A DNA stretch of 37,248 bases from Chloroflexota bacterium (lineage in GTDB: Bacteria; Chloroflexota; Anaerolineae; B4-G1; SLSP01): contig JAIOAX010000044.1 in assembly GCA_019873645.1 (NCBI GenBank), positions 1 through 37,248 on the forward strand, written 5' to 3'. The notes beneath the pieces are model-generated. The model was given only the letters and a program-made list of their open reading frames with translations, was not told the origin of the DNA and searched no databases. Below are positions 1 through 7,850 of the stretch, one piece after another (the first letter of the stretch is position 1; each line of letters opens with the position of its first letter). Both the position numbers and the translations under genes were made by a program.

Positions 1-78
1 CCCTTGCCTACGCCGTGGATCGGGGACTTCCCGCAATTTCTCTAACAGATTGATCGTTGCACTTACTGTTTGCTTCAT
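1..78 (-). CDS. Transposase N-terminus, ISAs1 family (partial)
   Basis: Twenty-six codons read leftward from an ATG at 78-76 before the window edge. The peptide contains LLEKLREVPDPRRRQG, the conserved start of ISAs1/H-repeat DDE transposases (the DDE_Tnp_1-associated N-terminal domain), which typically reads as a short helix followed by a PDPRRxxG motif. AGGAG on the minus strand at 91-87 lies eight bases before the start. The catalytic domain is outside the window, so whether the gene is intact cannot be judged. The family assignment rests on this one motif. Confidence 0.6.
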   Translation of the reverse strand, partial: MKQTVSATINLLEKLREVPDPRRRQG

Positions 79-146
79 GACTGTATCTCCTGGTGGTTGG
101 TTGTCCTTATTTTACCATATTTCGTCAGAGCGTTGATAAGCCCTAG
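1..146 (-). mobile_element. End of an ISAs1-like insertion sequence
   Basis: The first 146 bases hold the 5' end of a transposase gene running leftward out of the window, followed by about 65 bases of upstream sequence. Read on the minus strand the outer end is AGGGCTTATCAACGCT (about 129-144), which resembles terminal repeats of ISAs1-type elements as I remember them. The other end and any target duplication lie outside the window, so the exact boundary near 144-146 is inferred. The same AGGGCT start is seen in the MITE at 30181-30350. Confidence 0.5.
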
Positions 147-206
147 ATGTGGGGGGCATTTCAGAATGGGGACGATTTATCAGATGCGGCGACCGGACGC
201 TACTTA

Positions 207-270
207 GGCCGGTCTCCAGACCGCGCCTGCGCAGCGATTGATCCCGCAGTGGCGCGGTCAGAGACCGGCC
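207..270 (+). promoter_or_regulatory. Long stem-loop upstream of the mreB-like gene
   Basis: GGCCGGTCTC (207-216) pairs perfectly with GAGACCGGCC (261-270). Inside it ACCGCGCC (220-227) pairs with GGCGCGGT (251-258), separated by a 3/2-base internal loop. The 64-base structure is very stable. It lies upstream of the predicted promoter, between the insertion sequence and mreB. With no run of T after it, it is not a typical rho-independent terminator. It could insulate mreB from transcription out of the mobile element, or be a REP-like element. Confidence 0.55.
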
Positions 271-312
271 ACCGCAAGATTTGCCCAGAAGTTGAAATGT
301 ACCCGAATCCCG

Positions 313-342
313 TTGGACAAAATCTTCAAATGCGTGTATTAT
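313..342 (+). promoter_or_regulatory. Sigma70-type promoter of the mreB-like gene
   Basis: TTGGAC (313-318) and TATTAT (337-342) are separated by 18 bases. The -10 box ends 29 bases before the preferred ATG at 372, leaving room for a short leader with the AAGGAG ribosome-binding site at 359-364. The call is by consensus match only. Confidence 0.5.
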
Positions 343-371
343 CAGACTGGGAAATTTCAAGGAGACGAAAT

Positions 372-1379
372 ATGCCACTGGTAGAAGAATTAGGCATTGA
401 TCTGGGCACGGTCAACGTGCTCGTGTATGTGCGCGGACGGGGGATCGTGTTACAAGAGCCTTCGGTTGTCGCGCAACAGATTGACAACGGCGAGGTGGTC
501 GCCGTCGGCGAGGAAGCGCGGGCGATGATGGGCCGTGCGCCGGAGACGATTCAAGTGCGCCGTCCGCTGCGCGATGGCGTGATCGCCGACTATCGCATCA
601 CCCAGAAGATGTTGTTCTACTTCATCAATCGCGCCATCGGAAAGACGCGCCTGTTCAAACCGCGTGTTTTCGTGACGGTGCCCTTCGGCGTCACTCAGGT
701 AGAAAGCCGTGCCGTGCGCGAGGCCGCGCTGGAAGCCGGCGCCAGCCGTGCTTATCTGATCCCCGAACCACTGGCCGGCGCCATCGGCGCCGGGTTGCCG
801 ATCCACACACCCGGCGGGCATATGGTTGTAGACTTAGGCGGCGGGGCAAGCGAAGCCGCGGTGCTTTCGGTGTACGGCGTCGTGACCTCGGCGGCGGTGC
901 GCGTGGGCGGGGTGCGGATGGATGAAGCCATCGCCGCTTACGTGCGGCGCAAGTACAACCTGATGATCGGCCAGCCGACCGCCGAAGAGGCCAAAATCCG
1001 CATCGGCTCGGCCATCCCCGTGGAAGATAGCATGCGCATGGAAGTCCAGGGGCGCGACCAGGTGACCGGCCTGCCGCGCAGCGTCGAAATCACCACCGAC
1101 GACATTGCCGAAGCGTTAGAAGAACCGATTGCCCTGATCATCAACATGGTCAAATCGGTGTTGGAACGCACGCCCCCCGAACTGGCCTCCGACATCATTG
1201 ATCGCGGCATGACGATGATCGGCGGCGGCGCCCTGCTGCGCAACATAGACCAGTTGCTCACCCAAGAGACCGGCGTGCCGGTGTACGTTGCCGACGCACC
1301 GATGGCGTGTGTGGCGGTCGGCGCGGGCAAGGCGCATGCCCTGCTCCCCTATTTGCAACGGACGTTGCAAAAGCTGTAA
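372..1379 (+). CDS. mreB: MreB/Mbl-type rod-shape actin homologue
   Basis: MreB-family protein of 335 residues, an actin-fold ATPase whose membrane-associated filaments guide the cell-wall elongation machinery. The first phosphate motif IDLGTVNVLV is near residues 9-18, the second, VVDLGGGASEAAV, near 152-164, and the adenosine motif MIGGGALL near the C-terminus. An ATG 75 codons upstream is in frame, but the sequence between is not MreB-like and contains the promoter. The ATG at 372 has AAGGAG seven bases before it and gives the usual family start. In many MreB proteins the second phosphate loop reads GGGTTE; here it is GGGASE. No mreC, mreD, rodA or pbp2 follows, so this is a stand-alone copy. 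It could be Mbl- or MreBH-like rather than the main MreB. Confidence 0.9.
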   Translation: MPLVEELGIDLGTVNVLVYVRGRGIVLQEPSVVAQQIDNGEVVAVGEEARAMMGRAPETIQVRRPLRDGVIADYRITQKMLFYFINRAIGKTRLFKPRVFVTVPFGVTQVESRAVREAALEAGASRAYLIPEPLAGAIGAGLPIHTPGGHMVVDLGGGASEAAVLSVYGVVTSAAVRVGGVRMDEAIAAYVRRKYNLMIGQPTAEEAKIRIGSAIPVEDSMRMEVQGRDQVTGLPRSVEITTDDIAEALEEPIALIINMVKSVLERTPPELASDIIDRGMTMIGGGALLRNIDQLLTQETGVPVYVADAPMACVAVGAGKAHALLPYLQRTLQKL

Positions 1380-1452
1380 GGGCGGGAATCTGACTTACCG
1401 GCTTTTGTCTTTCCACACAATCTGTGTTATCACTGTTCCATAGGAGGGCATA

Positions 1453-1621
1453 ATGATAACACAAAAACGAAATTTTGTCCAATCACTACGGGAAGTGCGA
1501 ATGTTTTGCGGCGCATCTGGAGCGATGACCTGCGCCAGTTAGTGCGTGATGTGCCGCCGTTCGAGACAATGTTCAGCCAGTTACGCGCCCTGTTCGAGAA
1601 GCACCTGCCCGGGGCGTTATA
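1453..1621 (+). pseudogene. Possible gene remnant, two frames
   Basis: An ATG at 1453 follows a good ribosome-binding site (AGGAGGG, 1442-1448) but its frame closes after 29 codons. A different frame, open through 1509-1621, carries a protein-like amphipathic stretch (IWSDDLRQLVRDVPPFETMF) that ends at TAA 1619-1621. Start signal and protein-like tail in different frames suggest a decayed or truncated small gene. I do not recognise the family. It may also be ordinary intergenic sequence with chance coding character. Confidence 0.25.
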
Positions 1622-1655
1622 AAAAATCAACCCACTTTTTGGCACTTTTTTGTGG

Positions 1656-1690
1656 TATAATGACCAGGGTCAATTTTGACCCTGGTCATT
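1656..1690 (+). promoter_or_regulatory. -10 box overlapping a perfect palindromic operator
   Basis: TATAAT at 1656-1661 overlaps a perfect inverted repeat: AATGACCAGGGTCAA (1659-1673), a two-base centre, and TTGACCCTGGTCATT (1676-1690). The first adaptor gene starts 21 bases further on. A 15+15 palindrome on the -10 box and transcription start is the expected place for a repressor of TetR or MarR type. No regulator gene is adjacent. The stem could alternatively form in RNA, but no T run follows it. Confidence 0.6.
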
Positions 1691-1711
1691 ATTTTGACAG
1701 AGGCAACTTCG

Positions 1712-3109
1712 ATGAAAAAAGTTTTCGCATGGATCCTTGTATTGGGCTTAATTGCCGGAGGCATTGTCGGCTTCTTCTGGTGGCGCAACCGGCAGGCTGC
1801 CCAGGCACAGAGCCAGAGCATCTTGCGCACCGGGCAGGTCACACGCGGGGATCTGAACATCACGGTCGTCGCCAGCGGCAATGTGGCCGTCAAGAACAAA
1901 CTCGAGTTGCGCTTTAAGACCGCCGGCGTCGTGGAGCAGATCAACGTCAAAATCAATCAACGGGTGCGCGCCGGCGAGGAACTGGCGCGTCTCTCGACAA
2001 CGGATTTAGAGCACGCCGTGCAGCAGGCCGAAATCGCCCTGGAACAGGCACAACTCAATCGCGACATCCTCGCCAAACCAACCACGGAAGCCGATCTGGA
2101 ACTGGCGAAGCTGAACGTACAAAGCGCCGCACAGGCGTTGGAGGCCGCCCGCCTGGGCAAACAAACGGCCCAAGTTGACGCCGATGCGATGATCGTGCAG
2201 GCGCAGCGCGCCCGCGAGAATGCCTTCAAGGATTATCGCGCCCGCGAAGGCACCGCCGAGGAAGAAAGCGCGCGCAAAAAATACGAAAACGCCGAGGAGC
2301 AAGAACGCATTGCCCGCCTCAACGCCGAAGTCACCGTAAAACAGGCGCAAGCCCAATGGCTGACGGCTTACAGCCGCTATCAACAGGCCGTCGAAAACCT
2401 GCACAAACTGGAGCAAGGCCCCGATGAGCAGCAACTCCGTCAGGCAGAGCTGCAAATCGAACAGGCACAACTGAACCTGGAGAAAGCACAAGCGCAATTG
2501 GCCGACGCCCGCCTTACCGCTCCCTTTGCCGGGCTGATTACGGCGGTCAACGTACAGGAAGGTTTGCAGGCGCTTCCCGGCGTAGCTGCTTTCACGCTCG
2601 TGGACGATTCCCAGTTCTACATAGATGTCACGGTGGATGAGATTGACATCGGCAAAATTCACATCGGGCAAACGGCCGAGGTCAGCCTGGATGCCTATCC
2701 GCAAGCAACGTTGCCCGGTGAAGTCGAAAGCATTGCGCCGGGGGCCCTGAACGTGGGCGGTGTCGTCTCCTACCGGTTGCGGGTGCGCCTCCTGCCCCTC
2801 GACAAAGAAATGCAAGACAAGGTGGTTATCCGCGACGGTATGACCGCCAGCGTCCTCATCCGCACCGAGACAATCGAAAACGCGCTCCTCGTGCCCAATT
2901 GGGCGGTGCGCATAGACCAATCAACCGGTGAAACGGTGCTGTATTGCTATATCTTACGCCCCGACGGTCTGCCGGAACGCCGCGACATCACCCGTGGACG
3001 CTACAATGACACATTGACCGAGGTGCTTTCGGGGCTGCAAGAAGGCGAAACCGTCGTCCTCATCGCCGAGGAACGTACCTTACTCGATTTCTCAACTTTT
3101 GGCCGGTAA
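1712..3109 (+). CDS. MacA-like periplasmic-adaptor family protein 1 (HlyD/RND type)
   Basis: Membrane-fusion/adaptor subunit of a MacAB-type ABC export system, 465 residues. One N-terminal transmembrane helix (about 4-24) is followed by WWRNRQ. Then comes a half lipoyl/barrel-sandwich domain (about 50-95), a long Gln/Ala/Glu-rich coiled-coil hairpin (about 97-265), the second lipoyl half (LTAPFAGLITAVNVQEG), a beta-barrel (DVTVDEIDIGKIHIGQ) and a membrane-proximal domain ending in the EGETVVLIAEER region. The ATG at 1712 is chosen because it opens the transmembrane segment; an upstream in-frame ATG at 1676 lies inside the palindrome. In monoderm Chloroflexota such adaptors probably work without a TolC channel. 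The next gene is a paralogue, followed by the ATPase and permease. Confidence 0.9.
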   Translation: MKKVFAWILVLGLIAGGIVGFFWWRNRQAAQAQSQSILRTGQVTRGDLNITVVASGNVAVKNKLELRFKTAGVVEQINVKINQRVRAGEELARLSTTDLEHAVQQAEIALEQAQLNRDILAKPTTEADLELAKLNVQSAAQALEAARLGKQTAQVDADAMIVQAQRARENAFKDYRAREGTAEEESARKKYENAEEQERIARLNAEVTVKQAQAQWLTAYSRYQQAVENLHKLEQGPDEQQLRQAELQIEQAQLNLEKAQAQLADARLTAPFAGLITAVNVQEGLQALPGVAAFTLVDDSQFYIDVTVDEIDIGKIHIGQTAEVSLDAYPQATLPGEVESIAPGALNVGGVVSYRLRVRLLPLDKEMQDKVVIRDGMTASVLIRTETIENALLVPNWAVRIDQSTGETVLYCYILRPDGLPERRDITRGRYNDTLTEVLSGLQEGETVVLIAEERTLLDFSTFGR

Positions 3110-3110
3110 A

Positions 3111-3128
3111 CGTTAGAACGTTCTAACG
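3111..3128 (+). promoter_or_regulatory. Perfect 18-bp palindrome before second adaptor gene
   Basis: CGTTAGAACGTTCTAACG is its own reverse complement. It begins two bases after the stop of the first adaptor gene and ends 22 bases before the next ATG; AAGGGAG (3136-3142) is the ribosome-binding site. It could be an internal operator (GAACGTTC is a common repressor core, including in Gram-positive LexA boxes) or an RNA hairpin tuning expression between the two paralogues. Its sequence differs from the palindrome before the first adaptor. Confidence 0.5.
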
Positions 3129-3150
3129 ACTCTTTAAGGGAGCAGGTTTT

Positions 3151-4560
3151 ATGAAGAAGGTTTTCACGTGGTTTATCATCCTGGCGCTCATCGCGGCGGG
3201 TGTCGGCGGCGTATTATGGTGGCGCAACCGCCAGGCGCAAGCGCAGAATGCAACGAGCAACATTTTGCGCACGGCGCAGGTTGAGCGTGGCCAGTTGGTC
3301 ATCACTGTACCGGCCAGCGGCAATGTTGCCGTCAAGCAACGCGCCAATCTCAACTTCAAGATGACCGGGGATGTGGCCGTCGTCGCCGTGGCGGTCGGGG
3401 AGCATGTCAAGGCCGGACAGGAACTGGCGCGGTTGGATACCACCACGCTGGAACGCGCCGTCAGGCAGGCGGAGATCGCCCTGGAACAAGCGCGCCTCAA
3501 CCTCGCCATGCTGCAAAAACCTGTCGGCGAGGGGGACATCAAGCTGGCAGAGCAGGCCATCCACAATGCGGCGCAATCCCTCGAGGTTGCGCGCATCAGC
3601 AAAGAGGCGGCGCAAGCGCAGGCCAATCTGAGCCTCCGTCTGGCGCAAGAAATGCGCGATAAAACCGCCGAAGCCTACGAAAACACTATCGAAAGGCTTG
3701 AAAAATACGGCCAACCACTGGCTTACGCGGCCGGCATCACGGCCGCGTATATGGAAGCGGATGGCAATGTCGGCATCACACAGCTCAAAGCCGATTACCA
3801 GCTTCAACAAATCCAGAGCCAATGGCTTTCGGCCTATCAGGCTTACCGACAGGCACAACAGAACCTTGAGAAATTGCAGACCGGGCCCGATACGGAACGC
3901 CTCCGTCAGGCCGAGTTACAGGTCGAGCAGGCGCAGTTGACCCTGACACAAACGCAGGAAAGCCTGAGCAACGCCATCCTGGTCGCGCCCTTCGACGGCA
4001 TCATTGCTGCCGTAAACATCCAGGCCGGCGCGCCGGCCCCCACCAACCTGCCGGCGATCACCTTGCTGGACGATTCCCAATGGTATGTCGAGGTCAACGT
4101 AGACGAGATTGACATCGGCAAAGTCGCCGTAGGGCAACCGGTCAGCGTCACCCTGGATTCCAGCCCGCAAACGCCGCTGCGGGGAACGGTGGAACGCATT
4201 GCGGCCACCTCCACCAACGTCGGCGGCGTCATCGCCTACAAACTGTGGGTGCTCCTGAAAGACACCGAGACGACTACCATCCTGGACGGGATGACCGCCG
4301 GTGTGCTGATCCAGACGGACATCTTCACCGATGTGCTCATCGTCCCCAATTGGGCCGTGCGCACCGATCAGGCGACCAGCGAAACTTACGTTTACCGTCT
4401 CGAAAACGGCGCGCCGGTGCGCACAGCCGTCGTCGCCGGCGAACGCAACGACACGCATACCATCATTACCGGCGGATTGGCCGAGGGCGACACGGTAGCG
4501 TTGGTGCCCGAGCAACGCAATCTTATGGAAATGCAAGGGCCGCCTTCAACGGGACGCTAG
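3151..4560 (+). CDS. MacA-like periplasmic-adaptor family protein 2 (HlyD/RND type)
   Basis: Second adaptor, 469 residues, clearly paralogous to its upstream neighbour. Both have the same N-terminal helix with WWRNRQA, the lipoyl halves around a coiled-coil hairpin, the DDSQWYVEVNVDEIDIGK barrel strand and the LIVPNWAVRTDQAT motif. The hairpin is of similar length but diverged, with an inserted Tyr/Gly-rich stretch near residues 180-200 that the first copy lacks. It ends nine bases before the ATPase gene, so it is co-transcribed with it. Two adaptors per ABC pair suggests a mixed hexameric adaptor ring or alternative partners; this is inference. Confidence 0.9.
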   Translation: MKKVFTWFIILALIAAGVGGVLWWRNRQAQAQNATSNILRTAQVERGQLVITVPASGNVAVKQRANLNFKMTGDVAVVAVAVGEHVKAGQELARLDTTTLERAVRQAEIALEQARLNLAMLQKPVGEGDIKLAEQAIHNAAQSLEVARISKEAAQAQANLSLRLAQEMRDKTAEAYENTIERLEKYGQPLAYAAGITAAYMEADGNVGITQLKADYQLQQIQSQWLSAYQAYRQAQQNLEKLQTGPDTERLRQAELQVEQAQLTLTQTQESLSNAILVAPFDGIIAAVNIQAGAPAPTNLPAITLLDDSQWYVEVNVDEIDIGKVAVGQPVSVTLDSSPQTPLRGTVERIAATSTNVGGVIAYKLWVLLKDTETTTILDGMTAGVLIQTDIFTDVLIVPNWAVRTDQATSETYVYRLENGAPVRTAVVAGERNDTHTIITGGLAEGDTVALVPEQRNLMEMQGPPSTGR

Positions 4561-4569
4561 GAGGCCGCG

Positions 4570-5349
4570 ATGGACAAGCGCAAAACCGTCATCTGGATCG
4601 AGAACATGCATAAAGTCTACAAGATGGGGACGAATGAAGTCCACGCTCTGCGCGGCGTTTCGCTGGGCGTGTTTGCCGGCGAGATTGTGGCGATTATGGG
4701 GCCTTCCGGCTCCGGGAAATCTACGTTGATGAACATCCTCGGCTGTCTTGATCAGCCCACGTGGGGTCAGTACATCCTCGACGGCAAAGACGTGAGCAAA
4801 ATGAGCGACGACGATCTGGCCGCGGTGCGCAATCGCAAGGTCGGATTCGTTTTCCAGAGCTTCAACCTGCTGCCGCGCACCACGGCGCTGGACAATGTCG
4901 TCCTGCCCCTCGTCTATGCCGGCGTCGGTGTCCGTGAGCGTCGCCAGCGCGCTAAAAAAGTGCTGGAAGCCGTAGGGTTGGGCGAGCGTCTGCATCACAC
5001 CCCCAACGAGTTGTCCGGCGGACAGCAGCAGCGGGTCGCCATTGCCCGCGCGCTGGTCAACCAGCCGGCCATCATCCTCGCCGATGAGCCGACCGGCAAC
5101 CTGGACAGCACCTCTGGCCAGGAAGTGATGGCGATTCTGCAACAGCTCAACCGCGAGCACGGCATCACCGTCGTCCTGGTGACGCACGACCCGCGCATCG
5201 GCCATCACGCGCAGCGCATCATCCACCTGTTCGATGGAAAAGTGCTCAGAGAGGAACAGGTCGCCGAACCGATTCAGGCGCGCGCCGGAGCAACTGAAGA
5301 CCCCGCTCCGGCCTATGATCCCACGTACATCGAGGAGGCAGCGGCATGA
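4570..5349 (+). CDS. MacB-type ABC transporter ATP-binding protein
   Basis: ATPase subunit, 259 residues, of the MacB/LolD/FtsE class. It has Walker A GPSGSGKST (44-52), the Q-loop in FVFQSFNLLPRTTALDNV, signature LSGGQQQR (148-155), Walker B IILADEPTGNLD (168-179) and the H-loop VTHD. The roughly 30-residue C-terminal tail after the core (QARAGATEDPAPAYDPTY) is longer than usual. GGAGG lies five bases before the ATG, and the 3' end overlaps the permease start by four bases (ATGA), so the two are translationally coupled. In MacB-type systems ATP hydrolysis drives a mechanotransmission movement in the permease. The substrate is unknown: antibiotic, peptide or lipid. Confidence 0.95.
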   Translation: MDKRKTVIWIENMHKVYKMGTNEVHALRGVSLGVFAGEIVAIMGPSGSGKSTLMNILGCLDQPTWGQYILDGKDVSKMSDDDLAAVRNRKVGFVFQSFNLLPRTTALDNVVLPLVYAGVGVRERRQRAKKVLEAVGLGERLHHTPNELSGGQQQRVAIARALVNQPAIILADEPTGNLDSTSGQEVMAILQQLNREHGITVVLVTHDPRIGHHAQRIIHLFDGKVLREEQVAEPIQARAGATEDPAPAYDPTYIEEAAA

Positions 5350-6581
5350 AATTCCTGGAGAGCCTCCGGCTGGCGATGAAGGCGTTGGCCGCCAACAAAC
5401 TCCGCGCAGCGCTGACGATGCTGGGCATCATCATCGGCGTCGGCGCAGTCATCACACTGATGTCGGCGGGCGAGGGCGTGCAGGCTTACATCACCAAACA
5501 GTTTCAATCCATCGGCAGCAATTTGTTCTTCATCATCCCCGGCTCCTTCGAGCAGGAGCTAAAACGCCCGGCTTATCTGACCCTGAAAGACGCCGAGGCG
5601 CTGCGCAATGTCGCCGAAGCGCCGCATGTGTTGCGCGTGGCGCCGCTCTTGCAGGGCAGTGGGCGGGTCACAACACCGGGGAAAGACAAGGTTGTGGACG
5701 TGAACGGCGTCACCGAAGACTACGCCGCCGTGCGCGACTGGGGCACCAGTGTCGGCGCGTTCATCACGGCCGCAGACAATCAGGGGCAGGCGCGTATCGC
5801 CATCCTGGGGAAGAAGACCGCCGATTACTTCTTCCCGGATTTGCCCGATCCCAGCGGCGAGGTCATCCGCATCAACGGCGTACCCTTCCGCGTTGCCGGT
5901 GTGATGGAGGAGCGCGGCGGCAGCAACTTCCGCAGCGAAGATGAGGTCATCTTCATCCCCTTGAACACGGCGCTGAGCCGCATCTTCCCACGGCGCACCA
6001 ACACCGGCGAGCCGCGCCTCACGTTCATCTACGTACAGGCTGTCTCCGAGGATCGCATGGACGCGGCGATTGAGGAAGTGGCGCAAATCTTGCGGCAGCG
6101 GCACCGCATCGCGCCCGGCGACCCCGATGACTTCACGGCAATCAGCCAGTCGGAGATTTTGGGAACGTTCCAGCAGATTACCGGTGTGTTGACCGTCTTC
6201 CTGGGCGCGATCGCCGGGATCAGCCTGCTCGTCGGGGGCATCGGCATTATGAACATCATGCTTGTCTCGGTGACGGAGCGCACCCGCGAAATCGGCCTGC
6301 GCAAGGCCGTAGGGGCGCGTCGGCGCGACATCCTGGCGCAATTCCTCACCGAAGCCGTCATGCTCGCGCTGACCGGCGGGATCATCGGCATTCTGCTCGG
6401 CGCTACGGGAGCGGCGATTGTCTCGTATATGCTGCGGAACGAGGGCTTCCGCGCCATCGTCACCCTCAATGCGGTGCTGTTGGCGACGGCGTTCTCGGCC
6501 GCCGTGGGATTGTTCTTCGGCATCTATCCGGCGCAGCGTGCCGCGGCCCTGAACCCGATTGACGCTTTGCGGTACGAATAA
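5346..6581 (+). CDS. MacB-type ABC transporter permease (FtsX domain)
   Basis: Permease of 411 residues with MacB topology. An N-terminal transmembrane helix (about 18-40, LTMLGIIIGVGAVITLMSAG) is followed by a large extracytoplasmic MacB_PCD-type domain (about 45-275) and three C-terminal helices forming the FtsX domain. The coupling segment VTERTREIGLRKAVGARRRD follows the second helix, and the protein ends with the family tail AALNPIDALRYE. It is coupled to the ATPase by a four-base overlap and is the last gene of the four-gene operon. The protein is split from its ATPase, as in many Gram-positive MacB-like systems, whereas E. coli MacB is a fusion. Confidence 0.95.
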   Translation: MKFLESLRLAMKALAANKLRAALTMLGIIIGVGAVITLMSAGEGVQAYITKQFQSIGSNLFFIIPGSFEQELKRPAYLTLKDAEALRNVAEAPHVLRVAPLLQGSGRVTTPGKDKVVDVNGVTEDYAAVRDWGTSVGAFITAADNQGQARIAILGKKTADYFFPDLPDPSGEVIRINGVPFRVAGVMEERGGSNFRSEDEVIFIPLNTALSRIFPRRTNTGEPRLTFIYVQAVSEDRMDAAIEEVAQILRQRHRIAPGDPDDFTAISQSEILGTFQQITGVLTVFLGAIAGISLLVGGIGIMNIMLVSVTERTREIGLRKAVGARRRDILAQFLTEAVMLALTGGIIGILLGATGAAIVSYMLRNEGFRAIVTLNAVLLATAFSAAVGLFFGIYPAQRAAALNPIDALRYE

Positions 6582-6856
6582 TCTTTGTGTTTGTGCCTTA
6601 TTCCTCCCATAGTCCCTCTTTAGAAAACGCCCTTCTTATACAAAAAGCTTCCCTGTCGTGTCGCGCACGCCTCTAGTTCGGCGAAAACGCGCAGATGCGT
6701 CTATTGTGGAAAGCCACGGTCAATGGCGCAAGGACAACCCTCCATTTGCACACCAGGGTTGTATGATTAGAGTAGACGGTAAACGGTAGACAGTAGACAG
6801 GGAAGAAATCCCGTCTACTGTCTACCACCACGAAAAGGAGAATCGGAAACAAAGCT
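6582..6856. other. Intergenic region between the two exporter operons
   Basis: No gene is supported in these 275 bases. They contain an inverted repeat, ACAACCCT (6734-6741) and AGGGTTGT (6755-6762), with a TATGAT box (6762-6767) at its edge that could be the promoter and operator of the ABC-2 operon, though no convincing -35 box is spaced correctly. The hairpin of AGTAGAC words is annotated separately. A possible ribosome-binding site AAAAGGAG is at 6834-6841. Confidence 0.5.
6769..6828 (+). repeat. AGTAGAC word array forming a hairpin
   Basis: Short words AGTAGAC/GGTAGAC/GGTAAAC repeat at 7-base steps, and the last two fold back on an inverted copy. GGTAGACAGTAGAC (6785-6798) pairs perfectly with GTCTACTGTCTACC (6813-6826), with an extra GGGA/TCCC closing the five-base loop. 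It lies just upstream of the ribosome-binding site of the following ATPase gene. Confidence 0.75.
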
Positions 6857-7849
6857 ATGACCGAATCGCAAATTATCGTGAAAAACCTGTACAAGACGTA
6901 CCGCGTGCCGGAACGGGAAGCGGGGGTGGGCGCGGCGCTCAAGAGCCTGGTGCATCGCGTCTACCGGGACGTGGAGGCCGTGCGCGACGTCAGCTTCGAG
7001 ATCGCGCGCGGGGAATTCGTCGGCTTCATCGGACCGAACGGGGCCGGCAAGACAACGACGCTCAAGGTGCTGTCGGGGCTGCTGCACCCTACGGCGGGCG
7101 AGGTGCGGGTGCTCGGCTTCACACCGTGGGAACGCCGGCACGACTATCTACGGCGCATCAGCATGGTGCTCGGCAACAAAAGCCAGATGTTGTGGGACAT
7201 CCCGCCGCTGGACAGCTTCAACGTGCTCGGCGACATCTATCACGTACCGCCGGCCGAGTTCAAAAGCACGCTGGATGAACTGGTGGCGCTGCTGGATATG
7301 GAGGAACTGCTCACCAGGCCCGTGCGCAACTTCTCTCTGGGCGAGCGGATGAAGTGCGAGCTGGTCGCGGGGCTGCTTCACCGCCCGGACGTGCTCTTCC
7401 TCGACGAGCCGACGTTGGGGCTGGACGTTTCGATGCAGGCGCGGTTGCGGCGCTTCTTTGCAGAATACAACCGGCGCAGCGGCGTGACTGTCATCCTCAC
7501 CAGCCACTACATGGCCGACGTGGTCGCGCTGTGCCCGCGCGTGATCCTCATCCACCACGGGCAACTGCTCTACGACGGCGCGCTCCACGGGCTGGCGGAA
7601 AAGCTCTCACCCTTCAAGTTGATCCGGCTGGCGCTGAGTGGGGCGAACTGTCAGTTCGCCCTCCCCCCTGAAGCGGATGTCGTTGAACAGGAAAACGGCC
7701 GCCTGACACTCCGCGTGCCCCGCGCCGCAACGCCGACAATCACCGCGCAATTGTTGAATACGTTGCCGGTCGTGGATCTCTCTGTCGAGGACCCGCCAAT
7801 CGAGGCGGTCATTGATCAAATCTATCAGGAAGGAAAGGTGGAGGTGTGA
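6857..7849 (+). CDS. ABC-2 type exporter ATP-binding protein
   Basis: ATPase of 330 residues for an ABC-2 exporter. It has Walker A GPNGAGKTT (59-67), a variant signature FSLGERMK (159-166, where LSGGQ is usual), Walker B VLFLDEPTLGLD (179-190) and the H-loop LTSHY. The signature and the QMLWDIPPLDSF Q-loop region match the COG4586 group, whose partners are the COG4587 and COG3694 permeases, both present at 8522 and 9405. A C-terminal domain (about 235-330) caps the ATPase. The ATG is preceded by AAGGAG at a slightly long distance. The substrate is unknown. The next gene starts one base after this stop and is a reductase, an unusual insertion into this operon type. Confidence 0.92.
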   Translation: MTESQIIVKNLYKTYRVPEREAGVGAALKSLVHRVYRDVEAVRDVSFEIARGEFVGFIGPNGAGKTTTLKVLSGLLHPTAGEVRVLGFTPWERRHDYLRRISMVLGNKSQMLWDIPPLDSFNVLGDIYHVPPAEFKSTLDELVALLDMEELLTRPVRNFSLGERMKCELVAGLLHRPDVLFLDEPTLGLDVSMQARLRRFFAEYNRRSGVTVILTSHYMADVVALCPRVILIHHGQLLYDGALHGLAEKLSPFKLIRLALSGANCQFALPPEADVVEQENGRLTLRVPRAATPTITAQLLNTLPVVDLSVEDPPIEAVIDQIYQEGKVEV

Positions 7850-7850
7850 T

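Noticed and set aside
1546..1917. Plus-strand frame crossing the first macA-like promoter
   Set aside because: It runs through the promoter palindrome and overlaps the adaptor gene out of frame; composition is Arg/Cys/His-rich and not protein-like.
2006..2920. Minus-strand frame of 304 codons across the first macA-like gene
   Set aside because: Antisense shadow of a conserved adaptor protein; repetitive coiled-coil codons create it.
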